From assembly GCA_029939635.1 (NCBI GenBank), contig JAOZSN010000159.1, positions 1 to 6,460 of the forward strand: 6,460 nt of DNA, written 5' to 3'. This DNA comes from Deltaproteobacteria bacterium. Its GTDB lineage: Bacteria > Desulfobacterota > Desulfobulbia > Desulfobulbales > SURF-16. Shown here in pieces: positions 1 to 6,238 of the stretch. Each line of letters begins with the position of its first letter. Within the stretch, counting starts at the first letter, position 1. Both the position numbers and the translations under genes were made by a program. The notes under the pieces are model-generated. The model saw nothing but the letters and a program-made list of their open reading frames with translations, ran no database searches and was not told the DNA's origin.

Positions 1-458
1 CCTGCCAGATTGATAGCATTGGTGACGCCAATGATACAGAGCAGGGTAAGGGGAACCGCGATATAGACCGGAAGAACCATGCCCAGGGGGAGCAGGGAGC
101 CCAGGGAGTTGATGGTTATATCCCCCACAAAGATAACGACAAGGGCGGCAACAATTTGGACTGAAAATTTTTGCTTGTATCCTAGGGTGAAGATATCGTC
201 TAACAGACCACTGATGGCAATGATGAGACCGCCAAGGAGTATGGCGCTTACTTGATTGGTATAGCTGATGGTAAAGGAGAGGGGGATCGCGGCCCCCAAG
301 ACCATGGCAATGCCACCTATGGTGGGCATGGGCTGGTCATGAACCTTGCGGGCATTGGGCGTGTCCACCATGTGAAGGCGAATGGCAATACTCTTCAGGG
401 CCGGTACCAGGCTCACCGTAATAAAAATGGCAAGCATGAGGGTGGTAAAATAGAGCAT
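1..458 (-). CDS. WecA/TagO-like polyprenyl-phosphate HexNAc-1-phosphate transferase, N-terminal part
   Basis: 152 complete residues from ATG 458 to the left edge; the C-terminal half is outside. The family (GlcNAc-1-P transferases such as WecA/TagO, relatives of MraY) moves a sugar phosphate from a UDP-sugar to undecaprenyl phosphate and starts lipid-linked glycan synthesis. Visible marks: a first membrane helix (3-20), VDTPNARKVHDQPMPTIGG (31-49), the cytoplasmic loop typical of the family, further helices near 50-66, 72-86, 100-112 and 122-145, the metal-binding LDD at D87/D88, and NAINLAG (147-153), which begins the N-x-x-N-x-x-D-G-x-D-G block. The expected first Asp of that block appears as Gly153, judged from the two bases GG at the window edge. 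The start is 11 bases after the exosortase stop; GGAG at 473-476 inside that gene's last codons is the only ribosome site, and is 14 bases away. With WecB and WecG downstream-acting, it would complete the initiation module of the locus. Confidence 0.9.
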   Translation of the reverse strand, partial: MLYFTTLMLAIFITVSLVPALKSIAIRLHMVDTPNARKVHDQPMPTIGGIAMVLGAAIPLSFTISYTNQVSAILLGGLIIAISGLLDDIFTLGYKQKFSVQIVAALVVIFVGDITINSLGSLLPLGMVLPVYIAVPLTLLCIIGVTNAINLA

Positions 459-469
459 AAAGCTAGGGG

Positions 470-2035
470 TTACTCCGGCAGAAAAGTGTTGAGTTGAGGA
501 GTGAGTTCAGCAACAAATGCCTGTAGTCTTTTGTCTGCTTCCTGTTCTGAGCTATAGACTGGGGTGATAAGGCGAACCAAGGCGCCATCGGTTCGTTGCC
601 TGGTAAGGGCATCCCAGAAGTTGTAGATTTTGAGCTGGTAGGCATTGGTGAGGATCCTGTCACGTTGGGGAAACCAGTAATAGGAAAGCTGCTTGGTCTC
701 ATCTTTTTGGATCAAAGCGCGATTCACGGGCATGGGTTTACCGTTAACCATGATGGTTACGGTACCTGCCTCATGAAAGATCCAGCCGCCGCCTGGTAGG
801 CAGGTGGCCGGGGAGTGGATTGATTTGCCCTTACGTTGGCTCTCATAATAGGCCACATAGAAATTGACGTTCTGCTGTTGGGTGTTTTTATAGTTAATGA
901 TGGTGTAGTCACTAAAATTCAGGGCATCAATAAATTTCTGTTCCATGATCTCTGGCTGGCCCTGCCATGGCCCCATTTGAGTGGGAAATTGGCTCAGGGG
1001 CATGTTGGTTGGTGTTTTTTCACGGAATTCAACGGTGGTGGACATAGCCAAGGTGGTTCCCAGAAGCAGCAGGGGAACTAAAAAATGGGGAGAGCGCACG
1101 ATTCCAGAGATGGTGGTCGGGGAACTAGGTCGCAACACGCGAGATTTTTTCTCTACAGGGGGGGGCGATTGGTGTTGGTTTTTTTTCTTTATGGGGAATA
1201 ATTTTTTGAGTAGCCATATCTCGGCCAGCAATATGACCAGGGTGACCATGAAGATGAACCAACCAGAGAAATCGTGGAAAAAACCTTCTGCGGCTGCCGC
1301 ACCGAAATATTGATAGAGCACTCCCACCGAGGCAATGCGAAAACCATTGGTGATAATAGAAAGGGGGATGGTGGAGGCAACAATAATGAGCTTGTGCCAT
1401 AAGGGGCCACGGTAAAAATAGGCCAGTAAGACACCCAGGACAATGAGGGGGATGAGATAGCGCAGACCATTGCAGGCGTCCACTACTTGCAGTTTAGTAA
1501 AGCCCAGGTCAATGATATTACCCTCGCGATAGACGGACATGCCATAAAGTTGCAGCATGGCCACGCCCAGTTTTGAGGAGATGAGTTTGAGCTGAAAGGA
1601 TATCTTTGCATGGATAAAGCTGGGAGGCGGGAACATGCTCAGGATGAAGCAGAGAGGGAAGAGGATGAATTTTAGTTTCTTCCAACCCATGTGCAGCCAG
1701 CACAGGCCAACGAGTAACAGCCAGGAGGATAAATAGAGGGAATAGAATTCACCTCCAAGTTCGCCAAGCCAGTAGAGGATGAGGCCTGGCAGAATGACCA
1801 GCATAGCAGTCCATGAGGGAGATGAGTTGTGGCTGGCTAGTTCATCTTTTTTCTCCCAGATGAGGTAGAGAACAATGATGGGGATGAGGTAGCCGTAGGT
1901 ATAGTCTTCTTTGTTCCAATCAACTCCGATGAGCCAGGCATAGCTGGTATGAAAGAGTCCGACCAGGAGTAGAGCATAGCTGAGACCGATAAGATATGTT
2001 GCTTGTCGTAGTTGCAATAACGAGCTGCTGGTCAT
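470..2035 (-). CDS. xrtD: Exosortase fused to EpsI domain, XrtD-like (VPLPA-CTERM-type sorting enzyme)
   Basis: 521 residues: an N-terminal exosortase with about eight membrane segments (roughly 10-30, 47-61, 76-92, 96-114, 121-140, 190-208, 214-243, 257-279), a charged linker (281-315), a ninth hydrophobic segment (316-331) and a periplasmic EpsI domain to the end. Exosortases cleave the C-terminal PEP-CTERM-like sorting signal of exported proteins and are functionally linked to exopolysaccharide. The catalytic triad is visible as C188 (VVDACNGLRYL), R233 (ITNGFRIA) and H254 (GFFHDFSGW). The EpsI part has YYESQRKGKSIHSPATCLPG (396-415) with H407 and C412, then W418, YWFPQRDR (453-460) and RTDGALVRL (481-489). 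RGPLW, STIP and AEGFFH around the active site, plus the fusion, suggest XrtD, which recognises VPLPA-CTERM tails; an XrtA-EpsI fusion is the main alternative. Asn189 stands where Ser is usual (ACSGLR). The linker DNA contains slippage-prone runs, listed separately. ATG 2035 has GAGG eight bases upstream. Confidence 0.9.
   Translation of the reverse strand: MTSSSLLQLRQATYLIGLSYALLLVGLFHTSYAWLIGVDWNKEDYTYGYLIPIIVLYLIWEKKDELASHNSSPSWTAMLVILPGLILYWLGELGGEFYSLYLSSWLLLVGLCWLHMGWKKLKFILFPLCFILSMFPPPSFIHAKISFQLKLISSKLGVAMLQLYGMSVYREGNIIDLGFTKLQVVDACNGLRYLIPLIVLGVLLAYFYRGPLWHKLIIVASTIPLSIITNGFRIASVGVLYQYFGAAAAEGFFHDFSGWFIFMVTLVILLAEIWLLKKLFPIKKKNQHQSPPPVEKKSRVLRPSSPTTISGIVRSPHFLVPLLLLGTTLAMSTTVEFREKTPTNMPLSQFPTQMGPWQGQPEIMEQKFIDALNFSDYTIINYKNTQQQNVNFYVAYYESQRKGKSIHSPATCLPGGGWIFHEAGTVTIMVNGKPMPVNRALIQKDETKQLSYYWFPQRDRILTNAYQLKIYNFWDALTRQRTDGALVRLITPVYSSEQEADKRLQAFVAELTPQLNTFLPE
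473..476 (-). promoter_or_regulatory. Weak, distant ribosome binding site of the WecA/TagO-like gene
   Basis: GGAG overlaps the last two codons of the exosortase gene and lies 14 bases before ATG 458, longer than the usual 5-10. No other in-frame ATG, GTG or TTG lies closer, and the protein starts sensibly at ATG 458, so initiation probably depends partly on coupling to the upstream gene. Confidence 0.4.
1145..1186 (-). repeat. Cluster of homopolymer runs in the xrtD interdomain linker (possible slippage site)
   Basis: On the coding strand the linker of the exosortase/EpsI gene carries 8 A's (1186-1179, codons 284-286), 8 C's (1165-1158, codons 291-293) and 6 A's (1150-1145, codons 296-297). 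The A run is in the register A AAA AAC and the C run in C CCC CCT, both compatible with a -1 ribosomal slip. After a +1 shift (or equivalent base change) the frame stops at TAG 1155-1153; after a -1 shift it stops at TAG 1127-1125. Either gives a product of about 300 residues that retains the complete exosortase core but lacks the EpsI domain. That slippage really happens is not shown by the sequence. Confidence 0.5.
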
Positions 2036-2037
2036 AG

Positions 2038-3162
2038 TTAAGGCCTCACCTTGTCAGTAGACGCTGGCCACAGTGTTGCTGCGGTCAGTAAAATATCCCA
2101 TATCCGCTGGGCTGATTTGCCATCCCACATGGGAGGAATAGTACCTTTTTTGCTGGTTTTCTTTTTATGTTGATAGGCAGCCAGAATATCGTCACTTTTA
2201 TTACCCACCAGGGTGTTGCTGCCCATCTCCACGGTGATGGGCCGTTCGGTATTATGACGCATGGTGAGGCAGGGGATGCCTAGTGCGGTGGTCTCTTCCT
2301 GCAGACCGCCACTGTCGGTAAGAACCACGGCAGCATCCTTCCACAGGTATAATGCCTCTTTAAAACCAAGGGGAGATAATTGGACGATATTTTCCGAGAG
2401 TTGTAGGTTGCTCTGGTCAAGCATCTTTCTGGTGCGGGGGTGGACAGGGAAGAATATTGGCTGCTCCTGGGCAATGGTGTTGAAAGTGTTAACCAAGGAG
2501 GTCAGGGTGATAAGGTCATCCACATTTGAGGGACGGTGCATGGTGAGAAAAATATACTCCCCGGCCTCCTCCTTGGCGGCAGAAGTGCTGAAGCTGTGTG
2601 GGTCACATTCTTTGAGCTTGTCTACCTGGTGCAGGAGGTTGTCAATCATCACATGGCCAACCGAGTGGATACTGTTTTTATCCTTCCCTTCATTGATAAG
2701 GTTATCCATGCCGCTTTGTTCGGTGACAAAGAAGAAATCTGAGATAGAGTCGGTGACCATGCGATTGATTTCCTCCGGCATCTGCAGGTCAAAGCTGCGC
2801 AGACCTGCCTCCACATGGGCCACCTTGATCCACAATTTTTTGGCAACAATGCTGCAGGCCAGGGTGGAGTTAACATCGCCCACGACAATCACTAAATCTG
2901 GTCGTTCGGTGGTACACACCTTTTCAAAGGCCACCATGATTTTTGCTGTCTGCTCAGAATGGCTTCCACCACCACAATCGAGAAAAAAATTGGGCTCCGG
3001 CAGTTCCAGGTCATCAAAAAAGGTTTGGGACATGGCATAATCATAATGCTGGCCGGTATGAACGATCTGGCACTCCACCTCAGGGCGTTTTAGGGCCTCA
3101 CGATAGATGGGAGCGATCTTCATGAAATTAGGCCGGGCACCGGCCACAAGAAAGACTTTCAT
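2038..3162 (-). CDS. wecB: Non-hydrolysing UDP-N-acetylglucosamine 2-epimerase
   Basis: 374 residues, normal for WecB/MnaA. It interconverts UDP-GlcNAc and UDP-ManNAc in the cytoplasm. Motifs in order: AGARPNFMKIAPI (7-19) at the first Rossmann strand, VHTGQHYD (34-41), VVGDVNSTL (93-101, D96), HVEAGLRS (116-123, E118), MPEEINR (128-134, E130/E131), MHRPSNVDD (208-216, H209), HPRT (241-244), TDSGGLQEE (282-290) and RHNTERPIT (302-310). These cover the Asp, Glu, Glu and His acid/base residues known for the family; HRPSN replaces the HRREN seen in E. coli. The frame is open back to an ATG at 3255, which would overlap wecG by 86 bases and add 31 unrelated residues. ATG 3162 is preferred because it starts exactly at the conserved strand and has GAGG five bases upstream. 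The gene lies 7 bases after wecG and 2 bases before the exosortase gene, so the three are almost certainly co-expressed. No UDP-ManNAc dehydrogenase (WecC) gene is present in the window. Confidence 0.95.
   Translation of the reverse strand: MKVFLVAGARPNFMKIAPIYREALKRPEVECQIVHTGQHYDYAMSQTFFDDLELPEPNFFLDCGGGSHSEQTAKIMVAFEKVCTTERPDLVIVVGDVNSTLACSIVAKKLWIKVAHVEAGLRSFDLQMPEEINRMVTDSISDFFFVTEQSGMDNLINEGKDKNSIHSVGHVMIDNLLHQVDKLKECDPHSFSTSAAKEEAGEYIFLTMHRPSNVDDLITLTSLVNTFNTIAQEQPIFFPVHPRTRKMLDQSNLQLSENIVQLSPLGFKEALYLWKDAAVVLTDSGGLQEETTALGIPCLTMRHNTERPITVEMGSNTLVGNKSDDILAAYQHKKKTSKKGTIPPMWDGKSAQRIWDILLTAATLWPASTDKVRP
2044..2050 (-). promoter_or_regulatory. Ribosome binding site of the exosortase/EpsI gene
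   Basis: GGTGAGG sits inside the last codons of wecB, with GAGG eight bases before ATG 2035. The wecB stop TAA (2040-2038) ends two bases before that ATG, so terminating ribosomes are placed right at the new start, which implies closely matched expression of epimerase and exosortase. Confidence 0.7.
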
Positions 3163-3167
3163 AGTTA

Positions 3168-3171
3168 CCTC
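3168..3171 (-). promoter_or_regulatory. Ribosome binding site of wecB, overlapping the wecG stop
   Basis: GAGG lies five bases before ATG 3162 and shares its GA with the TGA stop of wecG (3172-3170). It settles the wecB start against the longer in-frame ATG at 3255 and suggests that translation of the two genes is coupled. Confidence 0.75.
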
Positions 3172-3925
3172 ATTTTTGTCCTGAAAGTTTATAACGTAAC
3201 AGAAGAAGGAGGAATTTAGGCAGGGCCAGTTGACGCCGCCAACGTTTGGGTTCACTGAGTAGGCGATAGAGCCACTCTGTACCAGTTTTGCGAAAGAATG
3301 CCGGTGCCCATTTTGCCTTGCCGCTCACGACATCAAAGGTACCGCCTACCCCCATACAAAATGAGGCATTGATCTTGGCACGATTTTCTGCCATCCACAT
3401 CTCCTGTTTTGGTGAACCCATGGCCACCATCAGGATATCTGTTTGGCAATTATTAATGTCAGTAATGACGTCTTGCGTATCGGTGAAATAACCATCACAC
3501 TGACCAACGATCTGCAAATGGGGATTTTGTTGACGAAGTTTTCGGCCTGTTGTTTTATTTGATTCGCTGGAGGCACCAAGGAGATAGATACGCCACCCCT
3601 TGTCTGCCGCTGCCTTTATCAATGCAAAGAAGAGAGAGACGCCAGTAATCCTCGTGATAGGCTGGCCGTATAGAACACGATAGGCCAAGGCTGCGCCAAT
3701 ACCATCGCAAATGGCCACCTCTGCCTGATTGAGAAGTTGTTGCAGAGCTGGTTCCTGGTGACTTTTATAGATCTTTTCTGGATTTATCGCCACACTTACG
3801 GCCTGCTTTTTTTCGGCGATGAGTTGGCCAATGCAGGTACAGGCTTGGTCGTAGTCGGCAAAGGGAATTACTTTTAAACCCATTAAACTTTGTGGTTTAG
3901 GGATTTCTGATGTTTTTTTTGTCAT
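3170..3925 (-). CDS. wecG: WecG/TagA/CpsF-family glycosyltransferase (probable ManNAc or ManNAcA transferase)
   Basis: 251 residues, the usual family length. These enzymes add N-acetylmannosamine (TagA) or N-acetylmannosaminuronate (WecG) to GlcNAc-PP-undecaprenol at the inner membrane. Visible blocks are LMGLKVIPFAD (14-24), VAINPEKI (45-52), AICDGIG (71-77, D74 matching the Asp treated as catalytic base in TagA), RITGVSLF (92-99), IYLLGAS (113-119), GQCDGYF (141-147), VAMGSPKQEMWM (167-178), CMGVGGTFDVVSG (190-202) and EWLYRLLSEPKRWRRQL (217-233), whose basic tail is the membrane-targeting element described for the family. VAIN and EWLYRLLS are closer to E. coli WecG than to TagA, from memory. 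I chose ATG 3925 over ATG 3883 because it leaves a short leader before the L-x-G-L block as in WecG; neither has a Shine-Dalgarno sequence. Codons 2-5 contain 8 consecutive A's. The stop TGA overlaps the ribosome site of the epimerase gene, whose product supplies UDP-ManNAc. Confidence 0.9.
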   Translation of the reverse strand: MTKKTSEIPKPQSLMGLKVIPFADYDQACTCIGQLIAEKKQAVSVAINPEKIYKSHQEPALQQLLNQAEVAICDGIGAALAYRVLYGQPITRITGVSLFFALIKAAADKGWRIYLLGASSESNKTTGRKLRQQNPHLQIVGQCDGYFTDTQDVITDINNCQTDILMVAMGSPKQEMWMAENRAKINASFCMGVGGTFDVVSGKAKWAPAFFRKTGTEWLYRLLSEPKRWRRQLALPKFLLLLLRYKLSGQK

Positions 3926-3948
3926 ATTAGTAATAATTATTTAGTGAC

Positions 3949-5106
3949 TTACTTTTGCCGTAAATGATGTGTTGTGTTTTTTACCATCATTTCATTAGTG
4001 AATTCCGCCAAAATCACCTTTCTGCACTTATATGACATGCGTTTTCTTTTTATATTATGTTCAATCATGTATGTCATCGCAGCCGCCAATTCGTCACCAT
4101 TGCCTGGCGATACCAGCAATCCTGTTTGGTTGCATCTGACGGCCTCAGCTGTTCCGCCGATATTTGTTGCCACCATTGGTACTCGCATTGCCATGGACTC
4201 TAGCATAGCTATCGAGAACGTTTCAACAGCGGTTGAGGCAATGATAGAAATGTCAGATGCAGATAGAACCGGTCTTACATCAGTCATTAGTCCAAGGAAA
4301 ATGATTTTTTTTGATAAGCCTATTGCCCTTGAATAGGTTTCTATTTCTTGGCGCAGCACTCCGTCACCTGCAAGGATGAGGAATATTTCGGGGTGTTTTT
4401 TTATTACATCACGGAAGGTTCTGAGTAGGATTTTGTGGCCTTTCTCTGGTCGGAATGCGGCAATACAACATGCAACGAATGCATGATCTGGGATGCCAAG
4501 TTTTTTTCGCAGTTGCGACCCTGATTGGTCAGTTTTGTAGGGGGTAAACCACTCTGTATCCACCCCATTGTAGATGACCTCAGTCTTTTTGCAAAGAAAT
4601 GGGAATTTTGTTTGCCAATGGGTCTCCTGTGCCTTGCATACGCATATCACCTTGGTGCAGCTTCTCATGAGGAATTGATAGAAAAATTTGTCAAAAAGAT
4701 CAGTTCTTTTATCTCTGTTTAGCGTAGTATGTAGAGCCAGAATAAGCTTTGGGTTATGTCTGGAAATTCGTATCGCCAGCCACCCAACAAACAAAGATAT
4801 CTGTAAGGAGCAGTGAACTATATCTATCTGGTGCCTATCTATAAGGCGGGCAAGCTGGATAGCTGGAGAAATATCATACCTATGCCGTCTTAGGTAATGA
4901 TGGAAATGCACAATTTTTCGGTTAACTCGATCTAGCTGGTCAAGTTGTCGTTCAAAGACAACTAGATGCATTTCAAAAAGAGCAGGATCTAGATTATTGA
5001 TGAGGTTTACAACTTGGGATTCTGCTCCGGCCCGCAAAAGGGAAGGAAGCACAAAAACGATTCGCAAAGGTTTGTTCAGTAGCTTTTCAGGATTAGCAGT
5101 TGTCAT
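3949..5106 (-). CDS. GT4-family glycosyltransferase (GT-B fold)
   Basis: 385 residues. The N-terminal domain starts LRIVFVLPSLLRAGAESQVV (14-33), the glycine-containing loop typical of GT4 enzymes that handle lipid-linked acceptors, followed by DIVHCSLQISLF (95-106) and ALHTT (124-128). The C-terminal half has VIYNGVDTEWF (177-187), FRPEKGHK (218-225) with the donor-phosphate-binding Arg/Lys pair, LAGDG (245-249), and the E-x7-E motif at E295 and E303 within VETFSIAMLESMA, then NIGGTAEAV (315-323). The role is cytoplasmic transfer of one sugar during assembly of the surface glycan; the specific sugar is not predictable. The start follows the previous gene by 10 bases with an A-rich stretch (five A's plus the ATG) but no Shine-Dalgarno sequence, so translational coupling to the upstream cistron is plausible. 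Hand-counted lines give about 40% GC, between the AT-rich neighbour upstream and the richer genes downstream. Confidence 0.9.
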   Translation of the reverse strand: MTTANPEKLLNKPLRIVFVLPSLLRAGAESQVVNLINNLDPALFEMHLVVFERQLDQLDRVNRKIVHFHHYLRRHRYDISPAIQLARLIDRHQIDIVHCSLQISLFVGWLAIRISRHNPKLILALHTTLNRDKRTDLFDKFFYQFLMRSCTKVICVCKAQETHWQTKFPFLCKKTEVIYNGVDTEWFTPYKTDQSGSQLRKKLGIPDHAFVACCIAAFRPEKGHKILLRTFRDVIKKHPEIFLILAGDGVLRQEIETYSRAIGLSKKIIFLGLMTDVRPVLSASDISIIASTAVETFSIAMLESMAMRVPMVATNIGGTAEAVRCNQTGLLVSPGNGDELAAAMTYMIEHNIKRKRMSYKCRKVILAEFTNEMMVKNTTHHLRQK

Positions 5107-5116
5107 TTTTTTGTAA

Positions 5117-6202
5117 TTAGGAAATGATTGGAACTGCTTTTAGTTCTCTATATAGATTTTCAATTTCAGGTAAAATTTTATTTGCACTAAATTCATCAAT
5201 TATTTTCTGACGCGCTGCTTTTCCCATATTTATTCTTAGTTCACTATCAGTTAATAAACGTTCAATGGAATCGACAATAGCATCTATGTCTCCAGCCTCA
5301 ATTAATATGCCATCTGAGCCAGAAGCTATGGCATCAGGTATCCCTCCAACAGTTGATGATACAACAGGAAGTCCTTCTGCCATAGCTTCTAAGATTCCCA
5401 TAGGCAAGCCTTCATTATAGGAAGGCAAGACATATATAGCCGCCTCATCTAACATTTTTTGTTTATTCTTTCCTCTGATCCAACCTAAAATTTCAATGTT
5501 TTTAGATATTCCTAACTCCTCAGCACGTTTAGCTACTTTATCGATCTCTCCGTCTCCACCACATTTTAAAATTACATCAGGAAAATTTATTTTTATTTGA
5601 GAAACAGCCTCTAGTAAATCATATATGCCTTTGCGTTCGCCTAAACGCCCCAAAAATAACAACGTATTTTTTCTTTTGTGTCGCCTGAGGGCACTATGAA
5701 CAGTAGGAACAAGAACTGAATTATAAATACACACAACATTGGCAGTGTTTTCAATAGACAGAAGATTATCTTTCCACTGGCTAGATAGTGCGATCACTCG
5801 GGAAGACTTCTTTAAAATAAAACGAACCATCCATTTTGCTAGTCTCCCGCAACGCTTATTATAGAATTGCATGAATTCACTTCCGTGTAAATGGAAAATA
5901 AAGGGGCATTTAGTCAATAACGCGACTATCATAAATATGGATTTCCTCCAGAAGCTTACGGTTTGAGCAGAGTGAACATGCAATAACGCAACGTCGTTTT
6001 TTAACAGCAAGATTAATAATTTAGTCATTGCGCTTATTACCACAAGCGCCTTACTAACTATTGACCCTTCAGTATGGGTGTTTAAATAAATAATTCCCCA
6101 CTTATCAAACAATCCTGCATCAATATAACCATTTACAACTGTAGTGATACCTCCTTTCGCATTAAGTGATGGGCCGATCATGACAATTTTTTTATTTTTC
6201 AT
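5117..6202 (-). CDS. GT4-family glycosyltransferase (GT-B fold)
   Basis: 361 residues, a normal length for a GT4 retaining glycosyltransferase. The N-terminal Rossmann domain opens with KIVMIGPSLNAKGGITTVV (residues 5-23), the glycine-rich donor/acceptor loop common in the family, and has HVHSAQ (75-80) and HLHGSEF (104-110). Two hydrophobic stretches near 52-68 and 87-102 suggest contact with the inner membrane face. The C-terminal domain has FLGRLGERKG (183-192), a GGDGE nucleotide-binding turn (215-219) and the E-x7-E signature at E264 and E272, within NEGLPMGILEAM. It probably adds a sugar to a lipid-linked polysaccharide intermediate in the cytoplasm; donor, acceptor and linkage cannot be read from sequence. 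ATG 6202 gives the expected N-terminus, but there is no Shine-Dalgarno sequence before it. Composition is clearly AT-rich (hand-counted lines 38-43% GC) compared with the genes at the left of the window, which hints at separate acquisition. Confidence 0.9.
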   Translation of the reverse strand: MKNKKIVMIGPSLNAKGGITTVVNGYIDAGLFDKWGIIYLNTHTEGSIVSKALVVISAMTKLLILLLKNDVALLHVHSAQTVSFWRKSIFMIVALLTKCPFIFHLHGSEFMQFYNKRCGRLAKWMVRFILKKSSRVIALSSQWKDNLLSIENTANVVCIYNSVLVPTVHSALRRHKRKNTLLFLGRLGERKGIYDLLEAVSQIKINFPDVILKCGGDGEIDKVAKRAEELGISKNIEILGWIRGKNKQKMLDEAAIYVLPSYNEGLPMGILEAMAEGLPVVSSTVGGIPDAIASGSDGILIEAGDIDAIVDSIERLLTDSELRINMGKAARQKIIDEFSANKILPEIENLYRELKAVPIIS

Positions 6203-6238
6203 TATTTTGATGTTTTTAAGATGGTCGTTAGGCTGCTG

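Noticed and set aside
2261..3040. A 259-codon open frame on the plus strand
   Set aside because: It lies entirely antisense to wecB, whose motifs are complete; the predicted protein shows no recognisable domain and is rich in Ser, Arg and Trp, as expected for a shadow frame.
3163..3255. Longer wecB start at ATG 3255
   Set aside because: It overlaps the conserved C-terminus of wecG by 86 bases and adds 31 residues with no family similarity, while ATG 3162 has a good ribosome site and starts at the conserved strand.
3913..3920. Run of 8 A's just after the wecG start as a phase-variation switch
   Set aside because: A-rich early codons are common, and similar A runs occur at other places in this AT-rich part; there is no domain-border logic as in the exosortase linker.
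3931..3941. AT palindrome (AATAATTATT) in the gap before wecG
   Set aside because: It is made only of A and T in an AT-rich 23-base gap, so it is expected by chance; no promoter boxes with sensible spacing accompany it.
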